This document shows positions 7,731 through 15,733 of a DNA stretch of 25,944 nt, one piece after another (position 1 is the first letter of the stretch; the number at the start of each line of letters is the position of its first letter). The notes below the pieces were generated by a model, which was not told the DNA's origin, ran no database searches, and saw only the letters and a list, made by a program, of their open reading frames with translations. Both the position numbers and the translations under genes were made by a program. Origin of the DNA: Amoeboaphelidium occidentale (taxonomy: Eukaryota > Aphelidiomycota > Aphelidea); assembly GCA_023515795.1 (NCBI GenBank), contig JALGPX010000136.1, positions 1 to 25,944 on the forward strand, read 5' to 3'.

Positions 7731-8615
7731 ATGAAACCTCTCGCATTCTGCATACTTTTGGGTCTAGCATTTACCCAGCCAGATTACTTCTATGGCAGGA
7801 ACAGTTGGGTGATTGAACTTTCAAACAGCAATATCAAAGTAGGTGTTGATGCGAACAAAGGGTGTGCAATCGGTTTGCTGAATGATCTAAAAGGAAGAGA
7901 GCCTTCAAAGAATTTGGTCAATACCTGGGACTATGGTCGTTGGATTCAAGCGTCTTACTACGGAAATTCAGACAGAAGCAACTGGAACGGTAAACCGTGG
8001 CTTTTCAATCCGGTTCAAGTGGGAAGCTGGAAAAATAAGCCTGGTAGGGTGATATCTTGCTATAAAGCCAAACATGACACGATCATATCAGTTGTTCATC
8101 CAAGACACTGGGCATCAGAAGAACTTGTAACAACGGTAAAGATCACGACTGTGATCACATTGTTGGCCGACACGGTTAAAGTCAAGGCTTCAATGACATA
8201 CACTGGCAGCGAAAGACATCAAATCAGAAATCAAGAAATACCTGCTGCATTCTTTGATAGATCATTATCACAGTTAGTGTACTACTCAGGAGGAGTTCCT
8301 TGGGCAAATCATGCATTGACAAGAGCTTATCCTGGCGGAATTGACCGTCCATACAGACCAAAACTTCCAGAGAATTGGGCAGCCTACATCAATCCTTCGA
8401 CAAATCGAGGTGTTGGAATTTACTCCTCAAAAGCTGGTTTCATGACAAGTTATCGCGTTGGCAATGATGGAAGCAACAAAGTCAGCGATTGCGTCTACAT
8501 GGCGCCACTAATGAACTTTAGCATTATGCCACAACAGTCTTACGAATACTCGTACTTCATAGCTGTTGGTACATCATCAGATATCCGACAGATTTTCAAG
8601 AAGTATAAAAACTGA
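7731..8615 (+). CDS. Secreted protein, tandem family member 1 (unknown function)
   Basis: Starting at the ATG at 7731, the 294-residue product begins with a short hydrophobic signal peptide (MKPLAFCILLGLAFTQ) and has no later membrane segment, so it is probably secreted. Conserved blocks shared with its downstream neighbour include NTWDYGRWIQ, YYG...NWNGKPW, VQVGSWKNK, NQEIPAAFFDR, ENWAAYI and GVGIYSSKA. I know of bacterial secreted or hypothetical proteins with a similar order of blocks (a GRxIQxSYY-like motif, then a xQELPA-like motif, then a xNWAAY-like motif), which suggests a shared beta-rich, possibly carbohydrate-related domain. I cannot name the family or claim an activity. The protein ends soon after the shared domain (FKKYKN). 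Confidence 0.85.
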   Translation: MKPLAFCILLGLAFTQPDYFYGRNSWVIELSNSNIKVGVDANKGCAIGLLNDLKGREPSKNLVNTWDYGRWIQASYYGNSDRSNWNGKPWLFNPVQVGSWKNKPGRVISCYKAKHDTIISVVHPRHWASEELVTTVKITTVITLLADTVKVKASMTYTGSERHQIRNQEIPAAFFDRSLSQLVYYSGGVPWANHALTRAYPGGIDRPYRPKLPENWAAYINPSTNRGVGIYSSKAGFMTSYRVGNDGSNKVSDCVYMAPLMNFSIMPQQSYEYSYFIAVGTSSDIRQIFKKYKN

Positions 8616-8707
8616 CCAATAGAATGGATTTGATTGCATGCTGGATCTTGATATTGCAACCAACCCGAAAATCTGTAAAATCAACATCAATTCTTTTGTC
8701 TAAAGCT

Positions 8708-9709
8708 ATGTTCGTTAGACTATCGATTCTTAGCTTGGCATATATTAGTTCTGTGTGCGCGATTAAAGAGTTGGAGTATGGTTCCGAAGGGAAAACAATA
8801 GAATTGGGAAATGATATGATCAAGTTTGGAGTAGATCCTTTCAAAGGTTGCGGCATAGGTCTCGTGCAGAATATGAAAGAGTCTGATAACTTCAACATGG
8901 TGAACACGTGGGACTATGGTAGATGGATTCAGAGTTCGTTCTACGGAAAGCCTGAAGGTAACAAGTGGAATGGTAAAGATTGGCCCATGAACGGTGTACA
9001 AGTTGGTAGTTGGCAAAATAAGAAATCGAAAGTTGATACCTGTGAAAAGGTCTCAGACACGGTTGTTGAAGCTGTGACATATCCTGCAGACTGGGCCGGA
9101 AACACGGTTAGAAATGATATGGCCATTAACACTAGAATGGAACTGCTGCAAGACAGTGTTAAAGTCTCTGTAGAGTTTAAGTATACCGGAACTGATGGAA
9201 GTCCTGTGAAGAATCAAGAAATACCAGCAGCCTTCTTTGATAGAAAGCTATCATCATTGATGCTGTACGATGGCGATAAACCATGGACAGATGATAAAAT
9301 AAGAACTGAATATCCTAAAGGTATAGATTCCCCTTTTAGGAGCAAGATCACAGAACAATGGGCTGCATACATTGATCCAAACACGGGTAAAGGCGTTGGC
9401 ATTTTTTCTCCTAAAGCAACATTGATAACATCTTACAGAGTTGGCCCTGATGAAAATCCTGCTCCTAGCGACTGTTCTTACGTTGCACCATTGATGAATT
9501 TCGCACTTACGAATGGCGAATCTTATGATTTTGAGTATTACATTGCTGTTGGAACTATTGAAGAGATCAGGAACATTTTCAAGAGCAAGAATGGTAAAAC
9601 GCCACAGAATTCTCAGGGTGATAGTTCAACTCCAAAAGCACAAGATGCTCCTGCACCTCCTGCACCGAAGCAAAGACTATGTAAAAGGTTCAGAAGGAAA
9701 GAGCTCTGA
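8708..9709 (+). CDS. Secreted protein, tandem family member 2 with Pro-rich tail
   Basis: Paralogue of the preceding gene, same strand, 92 bp after it. I chose the ATG at 8708 (333 residues) because it puts the signal peptide MFVRLSILSLAYISSVCA at the very N-terminus; an in-frame ATG at 8624 would add 28 residues before it. Shared blocks: NTWDYGRWIQSSFYG, NKWNGKDWP, VQVGSWQNKK, NQEIPAAFFDRKLS, EQWAAYIDP, GVGIFSPKA, SDCSYVAPLMNF. Unlike member 1 it has a C-terminal extension of about 40 residues that is rich in Q, S, P and A and then basic, ending FRRKEL. The tail has no clear ER-retention signal. The strong block identity with variable segments between points to a tandem duplication that has since diverged. 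Function unknown. Confidence 0.87.
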   Translation: MFVRLSILSLAYISSVCAIKELEYGSEGKTIELGNDMIKFGVDPFKGCGIGLVQNMKESDNFNMVNTWDYGRWIQSSFYGKPEGNKWNGKDWPMNGVQVGSWQNKKSKVDTCEKVSDTVVEAVTYPADWAGNTVRNDMAINTRMELLQDSVKVSVEFKYTGTDGSPVKNQEIPAAFFDRKLSSLMLYDGDKPWTDDKIRTEYPKGIDSPFRSKITEQWAAYIDPNTGKGVGIFSPKATLITSYRVGPDENPAPSDCSYVAPLMNFALTNGESYDFEYYIAVGTIEEIRNIFKSKNGKTPQNSQGDSSTPKAQDAPAPPAPKQRLCKRFRRKEL

Positions 9710-9803
9710 TACTTATGAGCCTTTTTGTAGCACAACATATACTGAAATTTGGCGCGCCGGAATAAAATCTTTTTATGAGACTTTGTCAAGTTAACAGTCC
9801 AGC

Positions 9804-11108
9804 TCATAGTATCTTCTCCATCTTTTCTGCATCAAACAATTCGTTTGATAGGAAAGACAACAAAGTGCATGGACCAACTTGATATAATCGATTTGTTCTA
9901 ATGTACTCAAAAGGGGCGGAATCCATAATAGCTCTCACAGATGCCGGTTTGCTGCAGAGTATTTCGTATTTACCCTTTGTATTGTATTTCAGTAAAGTGT
10001 AGGTCTGATTTGAATCTGTGCTTGACTTTGAAACAATTCCAACTCTGCGCGGTATCAAGATATCTTTGATTTTAAACGTGTCGATTCCCACTGAAACAAA
10101 ATAAAGGCAGAATGATTTTCTAAATTCTCCATCATAGAAACTCGGCAACAGGTCGAAATCAACCAAATGTTCAAAGCCAAGGTTATATGCGCGGATAAAT
10201 GACAGACTCGTTCTGTTACTAAGATACTCGAGTTCTAAATATACACCAAAAGTTGAAAAAAGATCCAAGTTCCACCAAGAAGACCAACTCTTCTTCTTAG
10301 TAGCCGAGAAGCTGCCTGTTGCTTGATCTAACGTGACAGCCAAAAGATTAGAACCTGATGAAAAAGACAAGTGAAGCTTCTTGTTCTCAGTGTCTCTAAA
10401 CACTGAAGCATCAGAGAACTTGAAAACTTCTCCATCGTACTCTTCCATTATGCGCTTCTCTGGCAGCGAATAAGTCCAGACTTTGAACAGTGTTTCTTTG
10501 CCGTTTCTATCAACGCTTCCATACACCATAAAGACATATATTTCTGATTCAAAATCATAATTAATGCATGAGACACTCTTCCAGCTCTTTACATCTGGTA
10601 AAGTTGGCAGCGTCGTAGAAAAGAACGTAAAATCTTTGTCGCCCCATAGTCTCGTGACCGGTAACCTCTTGGGAATATTGTAAAAGTCTGTAATCCGTAC
10701 ATCATGAGCCTCTGATGAATGTCTATCATATATCCGATCTCTGATATCTGGGCGCTTCAAAGCAGAGTCGTTCTTTCCCAGCTCAGCAGCAACTAAGCCA
10801 CAATTTCCAGGCAGCAACTTCACACAGTCAAAGCGATAGTTCGGTGCATACTTCCTGTAGCATTCTAAAGTGTGCTCGTGCTCTAGAACTATTCTTAGGC
10901 ATTCAGGTAAAGAAAGTTCTTCGATATCATACAAAGAAGGCCATTTGATCCTGATTAACCTCTTCCATACAGAACTATGTGATACCCATTCACAAACTCT
11001 CTTACTCACTTGCAACAGCCTGCAAATTGACACATAATCATCATCAGAAATAAACATGTCGATGATCACATCCATACACACCCTTGGAAGGTCCGCAATC
11101 AGTGCCAT
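9804..11108 (-). CDS. F-box-like protein
   Basis: A 434-residue protein whose first 55 residues fit the F-box pattern: LPRVCMDVIIDMFISDDDYV, then SICRLLQVSKRVCEW and SSVWKRLI, matching the usual LPxxVxxxIxxxLxxxDxxxLxxVSKxWxxxxxxxxLWxxL. F-box proteins link substrates to SCF ubiquitin ligases through Skp1. The remaining about 380 residues look beta-rich and are not recognisable as WD40, Kelch or LRR repeats, so the substrate side is unknown. The gene converges on the secreted-family gene with 94 bp between the stops. The 47 bp covering its first eight codons and 22 bp of 5' flank recur almost exactly in front of ARB1 (13761-13807), which suggests a second F-box copy once existed there. Confidence 0.72.
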   Translation of the reverse strand: MALIADLPRVCMDVIIDMFISDDDYVSICRLLQVSKRVCEWVSHSSVWKRLIRIKWPSLYDIEELSLPECLRIVLEHEHTLECYRKYAPNYRFDCVKLLPGNCGLVAAELGKNDSALKRPDIRDRIYDRHSSEAHDVRITDFYNIPKRLPVTRLWGDKDFTFFSTTLPTLPDVKSWKSVSCINYDFESEIYVFMVYGSVDRNGKETLFKVWTYSLPEKRIMEEYDGEVFKFSDASVFRDTENKKLHLSFSSGSNLLAVTLDQATGSFSATKKKSWSSWWNLDLFSTFGVYLELEYLSNRTSLSFIRAYNLGFEHLVDFDLLPSFYDGEFRKSFCLYFVSVGIDTFKIKDILIPRRVGIVSKSSTDSNQTYTLLKYNTKGKYEILCSKPASVRAIMDSAPFEYIRTNRLYQVGPCTLLSFLSNELFDAEKMEKIL

Positions 11109-11130
11109 CTGCGATCTGATTGGGTCAAAA
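11084..11130. repeat. 47-bp direct repeat, copy A (F-box gene 5' end)
   Basis: Matches 13761-13807 at 46 of 47 positions by eye. It spans the F-box start codon and adjacent flank and contains an inverted CCAAT core (ATTGG at 11119-11123). Confidence 0.9.
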
Positions 11131-12812
11131 AATATGCAAGTGCCCGATGGACTCTTTTAAGAATACAGACGGTACAAGGAACTTGATTATAGTTGTTCAC
11201 GTTTTCAGGGGCACGGAAGGCGTGATTCTATTGGCTGATTTTGTGTTTGGTTTTCAACTTTAGGTTTCGAATAGATGTTCTTTTCCATCAGGTATGGATA
11301 CTTTATCTATTGTCTCTAAACATAGATCAGTAAGAGGTGTGTGACCTCCATGTAAATCAACACTCGGCTGAGTCTTGGAATTATCAGAAGCTCAACGCGA
11401 ATTGAGAGGAAGAAGACAAGCAAAGCTGTAAAAGTTATGGATTTCTTTAAATTATTGCAATGAATTTGTGATTCCTTCATTCATTTATCTGAACTTTACA
11501 TCATCGTCCTTCACCGGGTTCTTTTTATATTTTGGTTAAAGTTGATTAAGTAATCGCTATTGATGTTGTTTCAGCACTGCATGGCGCCTTGGCTACTTGA
11601 CATCAAAAGAGGAAATTAAGATCTGAGAGAGTGATAGAAATAGAAGATTTTATGCTCGTCATTTAGTTTTATACAACAATTCCCTCTGTCAAGTAAAGCC
11701 TGATTTTAGATCATGAATTTATAACTGTGCGCCAGAATTACTTGCTATGCATGTCTCCCTCTCTACGGAGATGTATGCCCTTCTCATGCGATGTTTCGAC
11801 CGATGGTTGAAGCGCACTTTGATCATTTCGTGGCGATACCATGACTGGAACAAACGATCTTTCTATGATGACACACAATGCTAACTCGTTTAATTATCCG
11901 AAGAAAATGATTTTGAAAATAAGAAAAGAGTAAAACGTGTCTATTGAGCGGCAAGCAATCTCATCAATGTTTTTACGTGCTGAAACAATTGCGTGCGCTG
12001 TAAACTTTTCCATCATCCAACAAAGAAATACCTTACAGGAGACCCTCCTTCTTTGCGCTACCAGTTATAACCCTTAACTCTGTTCGTTGTTTGAGTATGA
12101 ACTGAATCTTCACCTTGTTCTCCAGTCAAGATCAGTCAACTCTGAAGCGCTTCAAAGGAGGATGATCGCTCTGTTACATCCATTAGTTGAAACGTTCTTT
12201 AACAGCTACTCCAAGAATGATCATGATTGAAAATCAATAAGTAGTATTAAAATAGGTGTGCGTCCAGGGTTCCACTAGAATTTATTATAAAGTCTCATCT
12301 TAACAGGGCGTATGGACATGTATTTCCAGCACTGTCTCATGCCTTTCTGCAAATATTAAACAAGAAGCCTTGTATCTACGGGAGCTTTCGCAGAGCACCG
12401 TACATCAACTGGTTGTGATAACTCCATGCAATATCACCCTCTTTTCGTAACGAGAAGAATATTCCTGAGCTCAGCTTTAATTAACACAACAGATGCCAGA
12501 TATGCGCAGGATGAACTTATAAAGTATCTGCATGACCACGGAAAGGCTATCTGTGCGTGATACCTTTGCATTGTTACAATATCGATTCGTCGCCTGATTA
12601 CAACTCTGCTTCTAACAGTCTAATTCCATCTGAGTTCGCTATTAAAACGGCCATCGGGCTTCGTGTAGCAATGAAGAGCGCATTGGATGTGGGCTGTGAA
12701 GCGTCTACCGCTAGTATATTACAGAACTTAGCTGTTGGCTCTTTTCGGTGAACTGGGGTGTCGTGATTGGCTGAAAGTCGTTAATCCCATGATTCACCCT
12801 CGTTTTTCAGAA
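11109..12812. other. Long intergenic region without a recognised gene
   Basis: This 1.7-kb stretch is the longest gene-free interval in the window. I found no tRNA, no snRNA I recognise, and no long ORF. Two short open segments near its right end are worth noting: 12426-12560 (+), 44 codons from an ATG, beginning MQYHPLFVTRRIFLSSALIN and looking like a mitochondrial leader, and 12536-12751 (+) in another frame, including FAIKTAIGLRVAMKSALDV. They overlap out of frame and could be exons, decayed gene pieces or chance. A small hairpin with arms around CTCC/GGAG lies near 11750-11780. Confidence 0.6.
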
Positions 12813-13250
12813 ATGACTTTCCAAAGAACTTTCTTCACTCGCATGCGCAACCGTTTAAGTTTGCCTGTTCGCAACTACTCCGCTGAAGCTGAATCCCCTG
12901 CAATTAACTGGAAAACATTCAATGACAATGCTAAAGGCGTTGGTTTGGTATTTGCGGGGTTTTCTGCCGTCATTGGTGCATTTGTTTATTTTGTTGGGAA
13001 TCAAGTGCAACATGTTGAAAGGCAAGTTGGTATTAAGATTGATCACCTTGACAAGAAAATTGATAACATTGAAATCAGAATGAGAGAAAACCAGAAGGAT
13101 ATTGAAATCAGAATGAGGGAGAACTTGAAGGATATCGTATCGATAATGAGAGAAAACCAAAAGGAATTAATGGCTGTAATCAACCCTTTGGTAGTGAAGG
13201 TTCAAGTGCTTGAGGAAAGGTTTGCTGACATAAGAAATAAACATACATAA
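12813..13250 (+). CDS. Small mitochondrial coiled-coil membrane protein
   Basis: From the ATG at 12813 the product is 145 residues. The first about 25 residues (MTFQRTFFTRMRNRLSLPVR) are basic, hydroxylated and free of acids, as in mitochondrial presequences, with likely processing near NYSAEAE. One membrane segment follows (GVGLVFAGFSAVIGAFVYFV, about 41-60), then a long charged coiled coil made of near-exact 11-residue units (IEIRMRENQKD, IEIRMRENLKD, IVSIMRENQKE), encoded by 33-bp DNA repeats from 13068. The topology suggests an inner-membrane anchor with a coiled coil. I do not recognise a named family. The frame is open upstream to an ATG at 12735, but TTTTTCAG sits just before 12813 and the shorter start gives a proper leader. 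The 3' half is duplicated downstream across an N. Confidence 0.72.
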   Translation: MTFQRTFFTRMRNRLSLPVRNYSAEAESPAINWKTFNDNAKGVGLVFAGFSAVIGAFVYFVGNQVQHVERQVGIKIDHLDKKIDNIEIRMRENQKDIEIRMRENLKDIVSIMRENQKELMAVINPLVVKVQVLEERFADIRNKHT

Positions 13251-13252
13251 AT
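13099..13252 (+). repeat. 154-bp tandem duplication, copy 1 (3' end of coiled-coil gene)
   Basis: Same sequence as 13254-13407 with a constant offset of 155 and no indel. By eye only five substitutions are present, all within 13138-13154. It contains the last two 33-bp repeat units, the end of the coding region and the stop codon. Confidence 0.93.
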
Positions 13253-13253
13253 N
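13253..13253. other. Ambiguous base (N) at duplication junction
   Basis: The only N in the window sits exactly between the two duplicate copies. This is the pattern expected where two contigs or haplotypes with overlapping ends were joined without merging the overlap. Confidence 0.95.
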
Positions 13254-13407
13254 ATATTGAAATCAGAATGAGGGAGAACTTGAAGGATATCGAATCGAGA
13301 ATGATCGACAACCAAAAGGAATTAATGGCTGTAATCAACCCTTTGGTAGTGAAGGTTCAAGTGCTTGAGGAAAGGTTTGCTGACATAAGAAATAAACATA
13401 CATAAAT
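13254..13407 (+). repeat. 154-bp tandem duplication, copy 2
   Basis: A second version of the coiled-coil gene's 3' end, including its own stop at 13403-13405. Its variant unit reads IESRMIDNQKE where copy 1 reads IVSIMRENQKE. If the duplication is artefactual, this copy is an alternative allele or read-path of the same gene end. Confidence 0.9.
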
Positions 13408-13721
13408 CGTTTCTCTTAAGTGTCTGTATAACTAATGGTCCAGTAGCAGGAGAAAGTGCACCTGGAAAGTTACTAACTGATGTTACCTTTTTTGGATATG
13501 GTGTTATGGCCTTGTATCATGAAAGCGATCAAACTCTGTCTTAAGCAAATATCTCTGATATCTGCCTTAATGGAATTCATGTTGCTGCTGTTCGAGTAAG
13601 CTGATCTTGGTACGTTTGCGGGCATCGGATGAAAATTGTTTGGTGTTGGAGTTAGGCTATATTGGATGCAGTCAAGTCAACCTCTTTCCCAATGCAGACT
13701 ATTTCAGACGCAACCTCGCGA

Positions 13722-13807
13722 CCAAACTCTTCCAAACAGATCAAAGCCAACGATTTACCGTTGGAAGGTCCACAATCAGTGCCATCTGCGATCTGATTGG
13801 GTCAAAA
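13722..13807 (-). pseudogene. Relic of an F-box gene 5' end in the ARB1 leader
   Basis: Read on the minus strand, 13761-13784 begins MALIVDLPT, matching the intact F-box protein's MALIADLPR, and the match runs 23 bp into the 5' flank. About 40 bp further along (around 13725-13741) a short stretch resembles the F-box codons for SVWKRL (plus strand TCTTCCAAACAGA against TCTTCCATACAGA), implying that the intervening codons were lost. The frame stops after MALIVDLPTVNRWL. No further F-box sequence is evident to the left. It lies in the region transcribed or used as promoter for ARB1. Alternatively the 47-bp match could be a shared regulatory element. Confidence 0.55.
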
Positions 13808-13873
13808 TTCAAAGTCAAACACTACAAAAATTTTCAACTCAAATTTTCCATTTATCAGAAAAAACCATCAGAA

Positions 13874-15712
13874 ATGGGTCGTTCAGCAAAAGCAGCCGCT
13901 CAAAAGAAGAAGGATAAGGCACAAACTAAAAAGGCCACGCCAAACTCATCAGCAGAAGACTTATCGGAAAGAATGTCGACGCTATCCACGAATTCCAACG
14001 GATCTTTTCCTTCCGTTATTGCTGGCACCAATGAAGTATCAAAAGAAGAAGATCTTAACAGGCACATTGCGCGCACTTGCACTGGTGTTCTCGCTTCGGT
14101 TGCTACTGCGAAGGATGTCAAGATCGAACAGTTCTCTCTGCAGTTTCATGGCAAGAAGCTTATCGAAAACACAAATATCGAATTGACTATGGGAAGACGT
14201 TATGGTTTGTTGGGCGCGAACGGTTCTGGCAAGTCTACATTCTTGCAGGCATTGGCCGCAAGAGAAGTTCCTATCCCAGAACACATCGACATTTTCCTTC
14301 TGAACGAAGAGTTTCACAAGACTGAAATGACTGCTGTAGAAGCTGTTGTTGATGAAGCTAAGCGTGAATTGCAGCGTTTAGAAGAGCAGGTTGATCTCAT
14401 TGTCGAAACTGAAGGCCCAGAATCGCCCTTGGTTGAAGATTTGTATGACCGTATTGAAAGAATGGACGCTGATACTTTTGAAGCGCGTGTCTCTCAGATT
14501 CTGTCTGGTCTTGGTTTTACTCAGGAAATGATGGCAAAGAAGACCAAAGACATGTCTGGTGGTTGGAGAATGCGTGTCAGTTTGGCCAAAGCGCTATTCA
14601 ACAGGCCTACCTTGTTATTGCTTGATGAGCCTACTAATCACTTGGATTTGGAAGCTTGTGTTTGGTTAGAAAACTATTTGAAGCATTATGACAGAATTTT
14701 GGTCTTGATTTCTCACTCCCAAGATTTCTTGAACAATGTTTGCACAAACATCATGAATTTGCAGCGTGGTAAATTGGTTTACTACTCTGGTAATTATGAT
14801 CAGTACGTCAAGACTCGTGAAGAGCAAGAAACTAATCAAATGAAGATGTACAACAAGCAGCAGGAAGAAATTGCTCACATCAAAAAATTCATTGCTTCTT
14901 GTGGTACATATGCCAACCTGGTGCGTCAAGCTAAGAGCAGACAAAAGATTTTGGATAAGATGGAGGCTGATGGCTTGATCGAAAAAGTTGTTAAGGATCA
15001 CGTCTTTACTTTCCGTTTCAATGATCCTGAGAAGTTACCTCCGCCAGTCTTATCTTTTGATGATGTTGCTTTTGCTTACGATGGAAACATTGATCACGCC
15101 TTATACAAGCATCTGGACTTGGCTATTGACACAGATTCCAGAATTGCGTTGGTTGGGCCGAACGGTGTTGGAAAATCCACTTTACTCAAGTTGATGTTGA
15201 ATGAATTGACTCCAACTGCTGGTCGTATCAGTCGTCATATGTCTTTGAAACTGGCACAGTATAATCAGCATTCCACAGAAATCCTGCCGATGGAAAAGAA
15301 TGTTTTGGATTTTATGCGTGAGAAGTATGCTCACTTGAACCATGAATTCGATTGGTGGAGACAGCAGCTAGGAAAGTTTGGTGTTTCTGGTCCTATGCAG
15401 ACTGCCAAAATGGGTACTCTATCTGATGGGCAACGCTCTCGTATTGTTTTTGCTGTGATTGCCTATGAGAATCCACATATAATTCTGCTCGACGAGCCGA
15501 CCAACCACTTGGATATGGAATGCATCGACTCTCTTGCTGATGCAATCAATAATTTCCAGGGTGGTATGGTCTTGGTCAGTCACGATTTCCGGTTGATCAA
15601 TCAAGTTGCTCAAGAAATCTGGGTTGTTGATAACAAGTGTGTTACAAAGTGGAAGGGTGACATTCAAGACTATAAGACAAGTTTGAAGAAGAAGATGAAT
15701 CTGATGGACTAA
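13874..15712 (+). CDS. ARB1: ABC-F ATPase ARB1 (ABCF2), ribosome biogenesis
   Basis: Soluble ABC-F protein with two ATPase cassettes and no membrane domain; the yeast orthologue Arb1 is essential for 40S and 60S ribosome maturation. The 612 residues (yeast 610) show a lysine-rich N-terminus MGRSAKAAAQKKKDK, Walker A1 GANGSGKST (114-122), signature MSGGWRMRV (227-235), Walker B1 LLLLDEPTNHLDLE (247-260), an H-loop in LISHSQDF, the linker helices (about 310-380), Walker A2 GPNGVGKST (428-436), signature LSDGQRSRI (516-524), Walker B2 IILLDEPTNHLDME (536-549) and VSHDF. The frame is open for 89 codons upstream (from 13607) but that part lacks family similarity and covers an F-box relic, so I start at 13874. 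It converges on a GT92 gene 21 bp away, with AATAAA-like signals for both. Confidence 0.96.
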   Translation: MGRSAKAAAQKKKDKAQTKKATPNSSAEDLSERMSTLSTNSNGSFPSVIAGTNEVSKEEDLNRHIARTCTGVLASVATAKDVKIEQFSLQFHGKKLIENTNIELTMGRRYGLLGANGSGKSTFLQALAAREVPIPEHIDIFLLNEEFHKTEMTAVEAVVDEAKRELQRLEEQVDLIVETEGPESPLVEDLYDRIERMDADTFEARVSQILSGLGFTQEMMAKKTKDMSGGWRMRVSLAKALFNRPTLLLLDEPTNHLDLEACVWLENYLKHYDRILVLISHSQDFLNNVCTNIMNLQRGKLVYYSGNYDQYVKTREEQETNQMKMYNKQQEEIAHIKKFIASCGTYANLVRQAKSRQKILDKMEADGLIEKVVKDHVFTFRFNDPEKLPPPVLSFDDVAFAYDGNIDHALYKHLDLAIDTDSRIALVGPNGVGKSTLLKLMLNELTPTAGRISRHMSLKLAQYNQHSTEILPMEKNVLDFMREKYAHLNHEFDWWRQQLGKFGVSGPMQTAKMGTLSDGQRSRIVFAVIAYENPHIILLDEPTNHLDMECIDSLADAINNFQGGMVLVSHDFRLINQVAQEIWVVDNKCVTKWKGDIQDYKTSLKKKMNLMD

Positions 15713-15733
15713 TAAAAAGCATAGGAATAAAAA

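Noticed and set aside
11862-11980. C/D-box snoRNA-like TATGATGA with a later CTGA
   Set aside because: The spacing exceeds a typical snoRNA and there is no terminal stem.
13406-13543. Open segment reading TNGPVAGESAPGKLLTDVTF after the duplication
   Set aside because: No ATG in a good position, no family recognised, and stops on both sides; could be chance.
13607-13873. 89-codon N-terminal extension of ARB1
   Set aside because: ARB1 proteins start at the MGRSAK-type sequence and the 612-residue length fits; the extension overlaps the antisense F-box relic.
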